Shown: piece by piece, positions 1-5,959 of the stretch
How the letters are laid out: each line of letters starts with the position of its first letter
How positions within the stretch are numbered: the stretch's first letter is position 1
Assembly (NCBI GenBank): GCA_015655035.1
Contig: JAATFS010000485.1
Coordinates: 1 to 9,046, forward strand
DNA length: 9,046 nt
Source: Lysobacterales bacterium
Lineage (GTDB): Bacteria; Pseudomonadota; Gammaproteobacteria; Xanthomonadales; Xanthomonadaceae
Direction: 5' to 3'
The notes under the pieces: model-generated
What the model was told of the DNA's origin: nothing
Database searches by the model: none
Seen by the model: the letters and a program-made list of their open reading frames with translations, nothing else
Position numbers and translations under genes: made by a program

Positions 1-138
1 AAGGGTAGCGAAGCGCACAAGGCCGCCATTACCGGTGACACCGTCGGCGACCCCTACAAGGACACCGCAGGCCCGGCGATCAACCCCCTGATAAAGATAA
101 TAAACATCGTCGCATTGCTGCTCGTCCCGCTGTTGTAA
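1..138 (+). CDS. hppA: Membrane-bound proton-translocating pyrophosphatase (H+-PPase), C-terminal end only
   Basis: Frame 1 is open from the left edge to the TAA at 136-138 and gives 45 residues; the rest of the gene lies outside the window. The segment [19 protein letters not shown] is a hallmark of membrane pyrophosphatases: the acidic and lysine residues of this conserved cytoplasmic stretch help bind Mg-pyrophosphate. It is followed by a hydrophobic run ([15 protein letters not shown]) that fits the last transmembrane helix, and the protein ends directly after it, as usual in the family. The enzyme couples hydrolysis of pyrophosphate in the cytoplasm to pumping of protons, or sodium in some subtypes, across the inner membrane. 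The residues that distinguish potassium-dependent from independent forms are not visible, so the subtype cannot be told. The soluble pyrophosphatase gene ppa lies about 1 kb downstream on the same strand. Family identity is secure despite the short fragment. Confidence 0.93.
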
Positions 139-210
139 CCGGAGCCGATCCCACACGGCAGCTTGGCGCTACTCCGCTCGCAAGCGGCAAGCAATGCTCC
201 AACTCGAGAC

Positions 211-266
211 ACCACCCTTCCCTTCTCCCGAGTGCGAGGGAAGGTGGTGCGCAGCTCCGGATGGGG
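211..266 (+). repeat. Hairpin-forming intergenic repeat, copy A
   Basis: ACCACCCTTCCC at 211-222 can pair with GGGAAGGTGGT at 238-248, with one bulged C. The stem encloses CTTCTCCCGAGTGCG, and a tail ends in CCGGATGGGG near 266. The layout (CTTCTCCC, GC-rich turn, GGGAAGG, tail ending GGATGGGG) matches the reverse complement of the element at 312-361, so the two look like diverged members of one repeat family. Similar short GC-rich elements are scattered between genes in xanthomonad genomes; that comparison is from general knowledge, not a search. With copy B it forms an inverted pair about 45 bases apart. Confidence 0.6.
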
Positions 267-311
267 CGCCTTGCTGTGCTTTTGCTGTGGCTTCCCGATA
301 CCGCAGGCAAC

Positions 312-361
312 CCCCATCCACCCTCCGGGCTCCTTGCCCTGCGCGCGGGAGAAGGAGGGAT
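312..361 (-). repeat. Hairpin-forming intergenic repeat, copy B
   Basis: On the minus strand this reads CCTTCTCCCGCGCGCAGGGC, then AAGGAGCCCGGAGGG and TGGATGGGGG, the same order of blocks as copy A on the plus strand. On the plus strand CTCCTT pairs with AAGGAG around a GCCC/GGGAG core, with CCCTCC and GGAGGG as outer arms. Like copy A it sits wholly outside genes and has no T-tract. It is probably a dispersed intergenic element rather than something specific to this locus. Confidence 0.6.
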
Positions 362-441
362 CCTGAAAGTCCCGGCAGCGATGAAGTGCCGTGGCGAATC
401 GAGTCGAGAGCATTGCAACACAGCGCAAGCCGATGCTAGCG

Positions 442-924
442 CTACAGACACTCGGTCAAGCCTTCGTAGATCGAAAGCCCGCTGCCCGGCAACGGCTCGA
501 ACAAGGGACCTGCCACCGCCAGGGCTGCATAGAAGGCCGCCAACGAAGTTCCCGGCGACAACGGGCTATGGCATTGCCAGGTACGCGCGTCCACTTGCAA
601 CTTGCCTGTCCGCGGATGCACGCTCAGCTCGCTGGCGCCGAAGGTCCATACGCACTCGGCCAGCACGCCCGTGGCGCGGTGGACCGAACAGCGAAAGCGC
701 AGCGAGCGGTAGTCGCTGAACTCGCCCTCGCAGAAGGTGTCACCGCAGACTTCGTCGAAATCGCTGATCAGCCTCTGTTGCAGGCCCTGGAATGCGTCCC
801 ATCCCTCGCCGTTGCCGGGATAGTCGATTGCATCGACGTAGTCGGGGTGCTGATCGGCCAGCGCCGGCGCAGGCCCGCATAGCGCCAGCAGCAACGCCAG
901 CAAACGCAACGATTGGATTCGCAT
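442..924 (-). CDS. Small exported protein with six cysteines, function unknown
   Basis: Predicted product of 160 residues. The start at ATG 924 is preferred over an in-frame ATG at 969 because an AAGGAG ribosome site lies 5 bases before it (930-935) and the protein then opens directly with a signal peptide: MRIQSLR, a leucine-rich core, then PAPALA followed by DQ, a good signal peptidase I site after residue 23. The cysteine at 16 is inside the signal and does not make a clean lipobox. The mature part has six cysteines (60, 65, 79, 91, 118, 159), an even number typical of disulfide-bonded periplasmic or secreted proteins, with acidic stretches (DFDEVCGDTFCEGEFSDY) and a C-terminal cysteine next to the last residue. 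No membrane segment follows the signal. I do not recognise the family. It is divergent from ppa, and its 3' end faces hppA. It is almost certainly a real gene; its role is unknown. Confidence 0.82.
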   Translation of the reverse strand: MRIQSLRLLALLLALCGPAPALADQHPDYVDAIDYPGNGEGWDAFQGLQQRLISDFDEVCGDTFCEGEFSDYRSLRFRCSVHRATGVLAECVWTFGASELSVHPRTGKLQVDARTWQCHSPLSPGTSLAAFYAALAVAGPLFEPLPGSGLSIYEGLTECL

Positions 925-1119
925 CACAGCTCCTTGTGGGTGGGGAGTGGCCAGGATGCTGCTGCCCACTCCCCGGCGGCATCGTCCCCTGTCGCATCAG
1001 GGCCTAGGTAAGGCGCTTGCCGGCGGGTCGGAATACCCTCGCGCACTGTCGCTGCAGCGCAACAGCCGAACGCGTAGAATCGCCGGTCTTACCACAGCAA
1101 TCCCCCGGAGTTAGCACGC
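925..1119. promoter_or_regulatory. Divergent promoter region between the exported-protein gene and ppa
   Basis: This 195-base gap separates two divergent starts and must hold both promoters. For ppa, TAGAAT at 1075-1080 is a good -10 match 40 bases before the start codon, but no strong -35 lies 16-18 bases upstream of it. GGAG at 1107-1110 is the ppa ribosome site. No convincing -10/-35 pair was found for the minus-strand gene. The gap also contains a strong hairpin at 942-974 and a small one (CCCTG 987-991, CAGGG 998-1002). The promoter assignment is an inference. Confidence 0.45.
942..974 (-). promoter_or_regulatory. GC-rich hairpin in the leader of the exported-protein gene
   Basis: GGGGAGTGG at 942-950 is perfectly complementary to CCACTCCCC at 966-974, giving a 9-bp stem with a 15-base loop. 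In the minus-strand transcript it would lie a few bases upstream of the AAGGAG ribosome site (930-935) of the exported-protein gene. It could affect mRNA stability or ribosome access; function is inferred from position only. Confidence 0.4.
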
Positions 1120-1656
1120 ATGGGCCTGGAACTGGTCACCGCCGGCAAGAACCTGCCGGAAGAAATCAACGTCGTCATCGAGATCCCGAAGGACTCGGAG
1201 CCGGTCAAATACGAAGTGGACAAGGCCAGCGGCGCGATCTTCGTCGACCGCATCCTCTCCACTCCGATGCGCTATCCCTGCAATTACGGCTATGTGCCCA
1301 ACACCCTGTGCGGCGATGGCGATCCGGCCGATGTGCTGGTGGTGCTGCCGCTGCCGCTGGTACCGGGTTCGGTGGTGCGCTGCCGTCCGGTCGGTGTGCT
1401 GCGGATGAGCGATGAGGCTGGCAGCGACGAGAAGATTCTGGCCGTGCCAGTGGAGAAGATCTTTTCCGGCTATGCCCACATCCAGGACATTGCCCAGGTG
1501 TCCAGCCACTGGCTGGAGCGCATCGGCCACTTCTTCGAGCATTACAAGGACCTGGAGAAGGGCAAGTGGGTCAAGCTCGACGGATGGGGCGGCGCCGATG
1601 AGGCCAAGTCGATCCTGTTGCAGTCCGTGGAACGCTACAACTCCGCCGAGGGTTGA
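1120..1656 (+). CDS. ppa: Inorganic pyrophosphatase, soluble family I
   Basis: A 178-residue cytoplasmic enzyme that hydrolyses pyrophosphate to two phosphates, pulling forward nucleic acid, protein and activated-sugar synthesis. Length and sequence match the hexameric bacterial family I enzyme. The family signature is present as DGDPADVL at residues 66-73. All residues known to act in the E. coli enzyme occur here shifted by one: E21, K30, E32, R44, Y52, Y56, D66, D68, D71, D98, E99, D103, K105, Y142 and K143. The start ATG follows GGAG at 1107-1110 and gives the usual N-terminus (MGLELVTAGKNLPEEINVVI). A hairpin overlaps the stop codon. The gene lies about 1 kb downstream of hppA, and the exported-protein gene sits between them on the opposite strand. 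Identification is secure. Confidence 0.98.
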   Translation: MGLELVTAGKNLPEEINVVIEIPKDSEPVKYEVDKASGAIFVDRILSTPMRYPCNYGYVPNTLCGDGDPADVLVVLPLPLVPGSVVRCRPVGVLRMSDEAGSDEKILAVPVEKIFSGYAHIQDIAQVSSHWLERIGHFFEHYKDLEKGKWVKLDGWGGADEAKSILLQSVERYNSAEG

Positions 1657-1687
1657 CCCCCGATCCCGGCGCAGGCCATCGGGGTCA
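1654..1687 (+). terminator. Hairpin overlapping the ppa stop codon
   Basis: TGACCCCCGAT at 1654-1664 pairs with ATCGGGGTCA at 1678-1687: ten base pairs with one bulged C and a 13-base loop. The stem begins with the ppa stop codon itself. No run of T follows, so it may act as a weak or factor-assisted terminator or as a 3' end-protecting stem. It also covers the ATG at 1687, which argues against that codon as the start of the next gene. Confidence 0.5.
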
Positions 1688-1704
1688 TGTTCGACCTGAT
1701 CCCG

Positions 1705-1733
1705 ATGACCTCCGTGCATGGATTAGGTACATT
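1705..1733 (+). promoter_or_regulatory. Possible promoter of the HDOD gene
   Basis: ATGACC at 1705-1710 and TACATT at 1728-1733 are separated by 17 bases, and each matches four of six bases of the sigma-70 consensus. They lie about 50-80 bases upstream of the preferred GTG start. This is a weak prediction, the best pair seen in the spacer. Confidence 0.25.
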
Positions 1734-1747
1734 GCGGGGAAATGCAG

Positions 1748-1774
1748 GGCCGGCCTCGGCCGCCGGCCTATTTC
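1748..1774 (+). terminator. Hairpin followed by TATTTC, upstream of the HDOD gene
   Basis: GGCCGGC at 1748-1754 pairs with GCCGGCC at 1762-1768 around a 7-base loop, and TATTTC follows. It resembles a short intrinsic terminator for readthrough from ppa. However, it ends only 8 bases before the GGGGAG ribosome site (1776-1781) of the next gene, so if transcription starts upstream it would be a leader stem instead. Which it is cannot be decided from sequence. Confidence 0.35.
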
Positions 1775-1785
1775 TGGGGAGCGTC

Positions 1786-2901
1786 GTGCGTATTCTGTTT
1801 GTCGGGGATGAAACCAGCCTGCCGTCCGAGCTGGTGGAGTACATCACTGCGCTAGGGGACCAATGGCGAGTCCAGCGCGCGATCGACGGCAATTCCGCCA
1901 TCGAGGCGGTGGCGCTGTCTGCATTCGACGCCGTGATCGTCGCTCCCCAGCTCGCCGACCTGAGCGCGGCCACCTTGCTGGGGCAGATCCGTACGCTGCG
2001 CCCCGACACCACCCGCATCGCACTGATCGGCGCCGATGCCAACCACCGCGCACCGCCACGGATCATCGGCGTAGCCCATCGTTTCCTGCCACTGCCGCTG
2101 ACCCCGGAGATGTTGCTGGAAGCGATCACCAGCCTGGAGGAACTGCGCCAGCTGCTGGACGATCCCCGACTGTGTACGGCGATCGGCCGCGTCGAGAAGC
2201 TGCCCTCGCCGCCTCGGCTGTACCTGCGGCTGATGCATGCGCTGGAAGAGGACATCGACAGCGATACCTCGGCGATTGCGCAGTTGATCGAGAGTGATCC
2301 GGCAATTGCGGCCAAGGTGTTGCAACTGTGCAATTCCGCGTTCTTTTCCGCAGGTGGCGGCATCAGCGACCTGCGCAGCGCCGTGACCCGGCTGGGAGTG
2401 GCCACCCTGCGCGACTTGGTGCTGGTAAGCGAAGTCTTCTCGATACAGACGCTGTCGCCGGCCGAGCACAGTGCCATGCAACGCCGCGCCTTGCTGTCCT
2501 CACGCCTGGCCGCCAAGTTGTTGCCCGCAACCAGCGCCGAACTCGGCGCGACCGCTGCGCTGCTGGCCGATGTCGGCCTGCTGTTGCCCGGCGTGCACAA
2601 CGAACATGAGCAGAAGCAGGCAGACGATCCCCGCCTGGGCCACACCGAAGCCGGGGCGTATCTGCTGGGGCTGTGGGGACTACCGATGCCGATCATCGAG
2701 GCGGTCGCCTTCCACCGCCAGCCGCAACGCTCCAGCGTGCGCAGCTTCTGGGTTACCGGCGCGGTACACGTGGCGACCGCGCTTGCCAGCGGCGAACCCG
2801 TGGACGAGGAATACCTGGCCAGGGCCGGGGTGCTGTCGAAGCTGCCGGCCTGGTGCGAGCAGGCCGATGCGATGATGGGCTTGTCGCTGCAACAGGCCTG
2901 A
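1786..2901 (+). CDS. HDOD-domain signalling protein with a degenerate receiver domain
   Basis: Predicted product of 371 residues. GTG 1786 is preferred because GGGGAG lies 4 bases before it and the protein then starts with a receiver-like first strand (VRILFVGDE). An upstream in-frame ATG at 1687 lies in a hairpin without a ribosome site. Residues 1-120 resemble a response-regulator receiver, but the phospho-acceptor position at the end of strand 3 is alanine 53 (FDAVIVAPQL), and the usual lysine before the last proline is leucine (FLPLPL). Phosphorylation is therefore unlikely. Residues about 135-320 form an HDOD domain: KLPSPPRLYLRLMHAL, ESDPAIAAKVLQLCNSAFF, RLGVATLRDLVLVSEVF, LLADVGLLLP, GHTEAGAYLLGLWGLP. 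HDOD relates to HD phosphohydrolases without their full metal site; family members act in regulation of motility, cyclic-di-GMP output or stress. The gene converges on the TonB-receptor gene. Its partner is unknown. Confidence 0.9.
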   Translation: MRILFVGDETSLPSELVEYITALGDQWRVQRAIDGNSAIEAVALSAFDAVIVAPQLADLSAATLLGQIRTLRPDTTRIALIGADANHRAPPRIIGVAHRFLPLPLTPEMLLEAITSLEELRQLLDDPRLCTAIGRVEKLPSPPRLYLRLMHALEEDIDSDTSAIAQLIESDPAIAAKVLQLCNSAFFSAGGGISDLRSAVTRLGVATLRDLVLVSEVFSIQTLSPAEHSAMQRRALLSSRLAAKLLPATSAELGATAALLADVGLLLPGVHNEHEQKQADDPRLGHTEAGAYLLGLWGLPMPIIEAVAFHRQPQRSSVRSFWVTGAVHVATALASGEPVDEEYLARAGVLSKLPAWCEQADAMMGLSLQQA

Positions 2902-2930
2902 GCCGGCCTGGGTAGCCGCGTATGCCGGCT
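2901..2930 (+). other. Inverted repeat just after the HDOD stop codon
   Basis: AGCCGGC at 2901-2907 pairs with GCCGGCT at 2924-2930 around a 16-base loop. The stem starts at the last base of the TGA stop. It may be a secondary 3' end structure; the stem at 2966-2993 is a better terminator. Confidence 0.3.
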
Positions 2931-2965
2931 GCGACATTGGCGGCAACCAGGATCGCCGAACAAGA

Positions 2966-2993
2966 AGAAGGCGGACCTCACGGCCCGCCTTCT
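2966..2993. terminator. Bidirectional terminator between convergent genes
   Basis: AGAAGGCGG at 2966-2974 pairs perfectly with CCGCCTTCT at 2985-2993, with a 10-base loop. It lies between the convergent HDOD (end 2901) and TonB-receptor (end 3019) genes. On the plus strand GTGTGTTGCCTT follows. On the minus strand the stem is followed by TCTTGTTCGG, moderately T-rich. It could serve both genes. Confidence 0.7.
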
Positions 2994-3018
2994 GTGTGTT
3001 GCCTTCAGGCTTCTGCTA

Positions 3019-5913
3019 TCAGAAGCGCTGGGTGTACTGCATGAACAAGTAGCGGTCGTAATCCAGCATCGGATCGATCTGCGCCGTACTGCTGTTGTCT
3101 GCCGAATAGGTGATCGGCGGTTGCTTGTCCCAGATATTGCGCACACCGAAGGTCACGCTGCCGTCCCATGGGGCATTCCAGCTGACCGAGACGTCCTGGA
3201 AGCTGATCGAGCCCTTCTTGTTGGCGCCTTGGCCACCGCCCCATCCGGGATTGGCGGTAAGGTAGTTGGGATCGTTGCATTCCACGTCGGTATCCCAGCA
3301 GTAATCGCGGAACCCGCCGTAGTAGCGCAGATTCCAGCTCGCCGACAGGTCGCCCTTGGACCAGTTCACGCCCAGCGTGGCACGCACGCGCGGGAAGTTC
3401 CAGTAGCCGGCGTAGTCTTCCCAGGCCGCGCCTGCGTCACTCTGGATGCGATAGTTGGCCAGGTAGTTGGCATCGAGGTTGATCACGAACTGGCCGATGC
3501 CGAATTCCGGCAGGCGGTAGTTCACACCGATGTTGTAGCCCTCGGTCTGCATCTTGCCCAGGTTGGTGTTGCCACGATTGAGCGTGACCACCTGGCCGTC
3601 GGCATTGCGGGTGAACTGATCGCAATAGGCGGTGTTGGCTTCGGTATAGCACTGATCGAGCACGTAACCGGCCGAGATGGCGGTGATTACGTTGGAGATC
3701 GAGATACGGTACCAGTCGACCGAGATGTCCAGGCCCGGAACGTAGCTGGGACTGTATACCAGGCCCACGGTGCGGGTACGGCTGTATTCCGGCTCCAGCT
3801 CGCTGTTGCCCACGCCGGACTGGAAGGGGGCGATACCCTGGGTGCCGCTGGGGCCATCGACCGCGACGCCGGCGTTGTCGGTCTGGCGGAAATCGCCGGC
3901 CAGGCCATCGGCGCCGCAGTGCGCGGCGACGATCGGGTTGCTGCGCTGGCCATAGACGGCGTCGCAAGGATCGAGATAGGAATCGAACGTCTGCGAACCG
4001 CCACCGAAGGTATCGCCCAGCGTCGGCGCGCGGAAGCCCTTGCCATAGGTACCGCGTACCAGCAAGTCGTCGAACGGCTTCCAGGTGAAGCTGTACTTGG
4101 TGTTGGTGGTGTTGCCGAAGCGGTCGTAGTTGGAGTACCGGCCGGCCACGTCGAAGGACAGTTCCTTGGCGAACGGCAGATCCTTCAGGACCGGGATCAT
4201 GAACTCGAGGTAGGCCTCGTTGGTCTGGTAGCGCCCCTCGGTCGGCTGGGCGGCCAGATCGGTGGTGAAGCCGTTGCTGGACGCTTGATCCGGGTAATCG
4301 TAGCCGCTGACCTCGCGGTGCTCCACGCCGGCGGCGAAGGCGAACTCGCCGGCATCCAGCGGCATGTCGAACAGCCCGCCGGTGATGTTGGCGGTCCAGA
4401 TCTTGTTCTCGCTACGCTGCGTGGCCTGGCCGAGGCTATTGATGTACTTCAGTGCATCGGCGGTAGACGCGCTGGGGCCGCCCAGGACGTTGAACGGGAC
4501 GCACTGGCCCAGGCCGATATTGGTGCCGTAGGTAAGCGGTGCGCTCGGGGTACCGCACTGGACCACGCCCTGGCTGTTCAGGAACGACGGGCCCAATGCC
4601 TTCTGCAAGGCCAGCAGGTTGATGTTGCCGGTGCTGGTCTGGGTGACGTCGTACTTGTTGTAGTTGAAGCCGACATCCCAGTTCCAGCCATGGCTGCCGA
4701 CGTCGAAGGCGCCTTCCAGCGAGACGTCGAAGTGGGTGTTCTTGACGTCGCTGTCGGTGACGCGCGGCAGCTCGGTAATACGGCGATAGAACGACAGGTC
4801 ATTGCCCGGCAGCGGGTTGTAGTAGCTATCCTTGTCGACATAGACGGGGAAATTGGGCTGCGAATCGCTGCTCAGCGGGTAACCGGCGATCTGGCGCTTG
4901 GATTCCCGCTCGGAGTACATCGCCGTGGAGCTCAACTTGATGTTGTCGGTGATGTCGTAGCTGCCCGACGCGAACACCGACTTGTTGGTGCTGCCCTGGT
5001 TCCACATCATCTGATCGATCGAGTTGTAGCGATCGTCGGTGTTCACCCCGGAATGGTAATTGGCGATGTCGCGCGAATCGGCGCCGACACCGTTACCGTC
5101 GTAGGAGCCGGTGTGGTTGAGCACCATCGAATCGCCACTTTCCGGATCGACGAAGCGGCCCCACGGGCCGGTCGCACTGAGACCACTGGACACATGGTTC
5201 GAACCGTAGGTATTGCGCGTCAGTTCGCGGTCCTTCGCCCAGACCGGATCTTCCTTGGAGTAACTGGCGCCGAACACCAGCGAGGAACGCTCGCCGGTCG
5301 CACCCAGGGTCAGTGAGTACTGGGTCTTGGCACCGTCGCCGCGGGCGTTCTGCCCATACAGCACCGAGGCTTCGGCACCGTCGAAGTTCTTCTTCAGGAT
5401 GATGTTGACCACGCCGGCCACGGCATCGGAGCCGTAGATCGCCGAGGCGCCGTCCTTGAGCACTTCGATATGGTCGATCAGCGCACTGGGGATGGTGGAC
5501 AGATCGGTGTAGCCATTGATGCTGGAGGTCCAGCGCTTGCCATTGACCAGCACCAGGGTGCGGTTCTCGCCGAGGTTGTACAGGTTGACGTACTGGCCGC
5601 CCTGTTCGGAATTCGAGGTCAGCACTGCGGCCTTGCTGAAGTTCTGGGTGCCGGAAATGGACAGGTTCTGCAGGATATCGCCGACACTGACCAGACCGGA
5701 CTTCTTGATCGCTTCGCTGGAAACGGTGAAGACCGGCTGGGCGGTCTCCAGATCCACCGAACGGATACGCGAACCCGTGATCTCGATACGGTCCAGCGTG
5801 GTTGTCGATGCGTCAGCGGACTGCTCTTGCGCCATGGCGAACGCAGGCGTCAACGCGATTGCGATGCCGGCCGGCAACAGGCCGAGCCGCATCGCAGGAT
5901 TGCGAAGGTTCAT
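3019..5913 (-). CDS. TonB-dependent outer-membrane receptor
   Basis: Predicted product of 964 residues. The start ATG 5913 follows GGAGAG (5918-5923) and opens directly with a signal peptide (MNLRNPAMRLGLLPAG, cut after AMA, residue 28); an upstream in-frame ATG at 6072 would overlap the araC gene and add 53 unrelated residues. A TonB box TTTLDRIEITG (37-47) precedes the plug, about 57-175, with NLGENRTLVLVNGKRW, TIPSALIDHIEVLKDGASAI and YGSDAVAGVVNIILKK typical of the family. The rest is beta-barrel, including VRGTYGKGFRAPTLGDTF (619-636), and ends in aromatic F964 (MQYTQRF), the usual BAM recognition end. Such receptors import siderophores, vitamins, peptides or sugars using TonB energy; large ones with this box are abundant in xanthomonads. 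Eight cysteines occur as four close pairs. It lies 46 bases downstream of araC on the same strand, so cotranscription is likely. The substrate is unknown. Confidence 0.95.
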   Translation of the reverse strand: MNLRNPAMRLGLLPAGIAIALTPAFAMAQEQSADASTTTLDRIEITGSRIRSVDLETAQPVFTVSSEAIKKSGLVSVGDILQNLSISGTQNFSKAAVLTSNSEQGGQYVNLYNLGENRTLVLVNGKRWTSSINGYTDLSTIPSALIDHIEVLKDGASAIYGSDAVAGVVNIILKKNFDGAEASVLYGQNARGDGAKTQYSLTLGATGERSSLVFGASYSKEDPVWAKDRELTRNTYGSNHVSSGLSATGPWGRFVDPESGDSMVLNHTGSYDGNGVGADSRDIANYHSGVNTDDRYNSIDQMMWNQGSTNKSVFASGSYDITDNIKLSSTAMYSERESKRQIAGYPLSSDSQPNFPVYVDKDSYYNPLPGNDLSFYRRITELPRVTDSDVKNTHFDVSLEGAFDVGSHGWNWDVGFNYNKYDVTQTSTGNINLLALQKALGPSFLNSQGVVQCGTPSAPLTYGTNIGLGQCVPFNVLGGPSASTADALKYINSLGQATQRSENKIWTANITGGLFDMPLDAGEFAFAAGVEHREVSGYDYPDQASSNGFTTDLAAQPTEGRYQTNEAYLEFMIPVLKDLPFAKELSFDVAGRYSNYDRFGNTTNTKYSFTWKPFDDLLVRGTYGKGFRAPTLGDTFGGGSQTFDSYLDPCDAVYGQRSNPIVAAHCGADGLAGDFRQTDNAGVAVDGPSGTQGIAPFQSGVGNSELEPEYSRTRTVGLVYSPSYVPGLDISVDWYRISISNVITAISAGYVLDQCYTEANTAYCDQFTRNADGQVVTLNRGNTNLGKMQTEGYNIGVNYRLPEFGIGQFVINLDANYLANYRIQSDAGAAWEDYAGYWNFPRVRATLGVNWSKGDLSASWNLRYYGGFRDYCWDTDVECNDPNYLTANPGWGGGQGANKKGSISFQDVSVSWNAPWDGSVTFGVRNIWDKQPPITYSADNSSTAQIDPMLDYDRYLFMQYTQRF

Positions 5914-5959
5914 CAATCTCTCCAAAGTCGTTAGGGGCGCGTTAAGCGCTGCCGCCAAA

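Larger units (their letters stand above)
139..441. other. Intergenic region between hppA and the exported-protein gene
   Basis: About 300 bases without a convincing gene, lying between two convergent 3' ends (hppA on plus, the exported protein on minus). Small open frames cross it, but they have no ribosome site or recognisable protein. It holds a small hairpin (CCGCT at 174-178, loop CGCA, AGCGG at 183-187) and two larger hairpin-forming repeat copies annotated separately at 211-266 and 312-361. No T-tract follows any of these stems, so none is a textbook intrinsic terminator, though one or more may still end transcription of the two converging genes. Confidence 0.7.

Noticed and set aside
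139..441. Possible small gene or structured RNA between hppA and the exported-protein gene
   Set aside because: The stems are explained by two copies of a dispersed repeat, and no open frame there has a ribosome site or a plausible protein.
391..882. A 163-codon plus-strand open frame opposite the exported-protein gene
   Set aside because: The minus-strand gene has a strong ribosome site and a clear signal peptide with a cleavage site; the plus-strand frame has neither.
1635..3146. A 503-codon open frame on the minus strand opposite the HDOD gene
   Set aside because: It is serine/arginine/alanine-rich and domain-free, overlaps the end of ppa, the HDOD gene and the terminator region, and is a shadow of the real plus-strand gene.
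3121..5316. A 731-codon open frame on the plus strand opposite the TonB-receptor gene
   Set aside because: The minus-strand frame encodes a complete, recognisable receptor with signal peptide, TonB box and barrel. The plus-strand frame shows no domain, has low-complexity V/A/G/D/R-rich content and no ribosome site, as expected of a mirror frame in GC-rich DNA.
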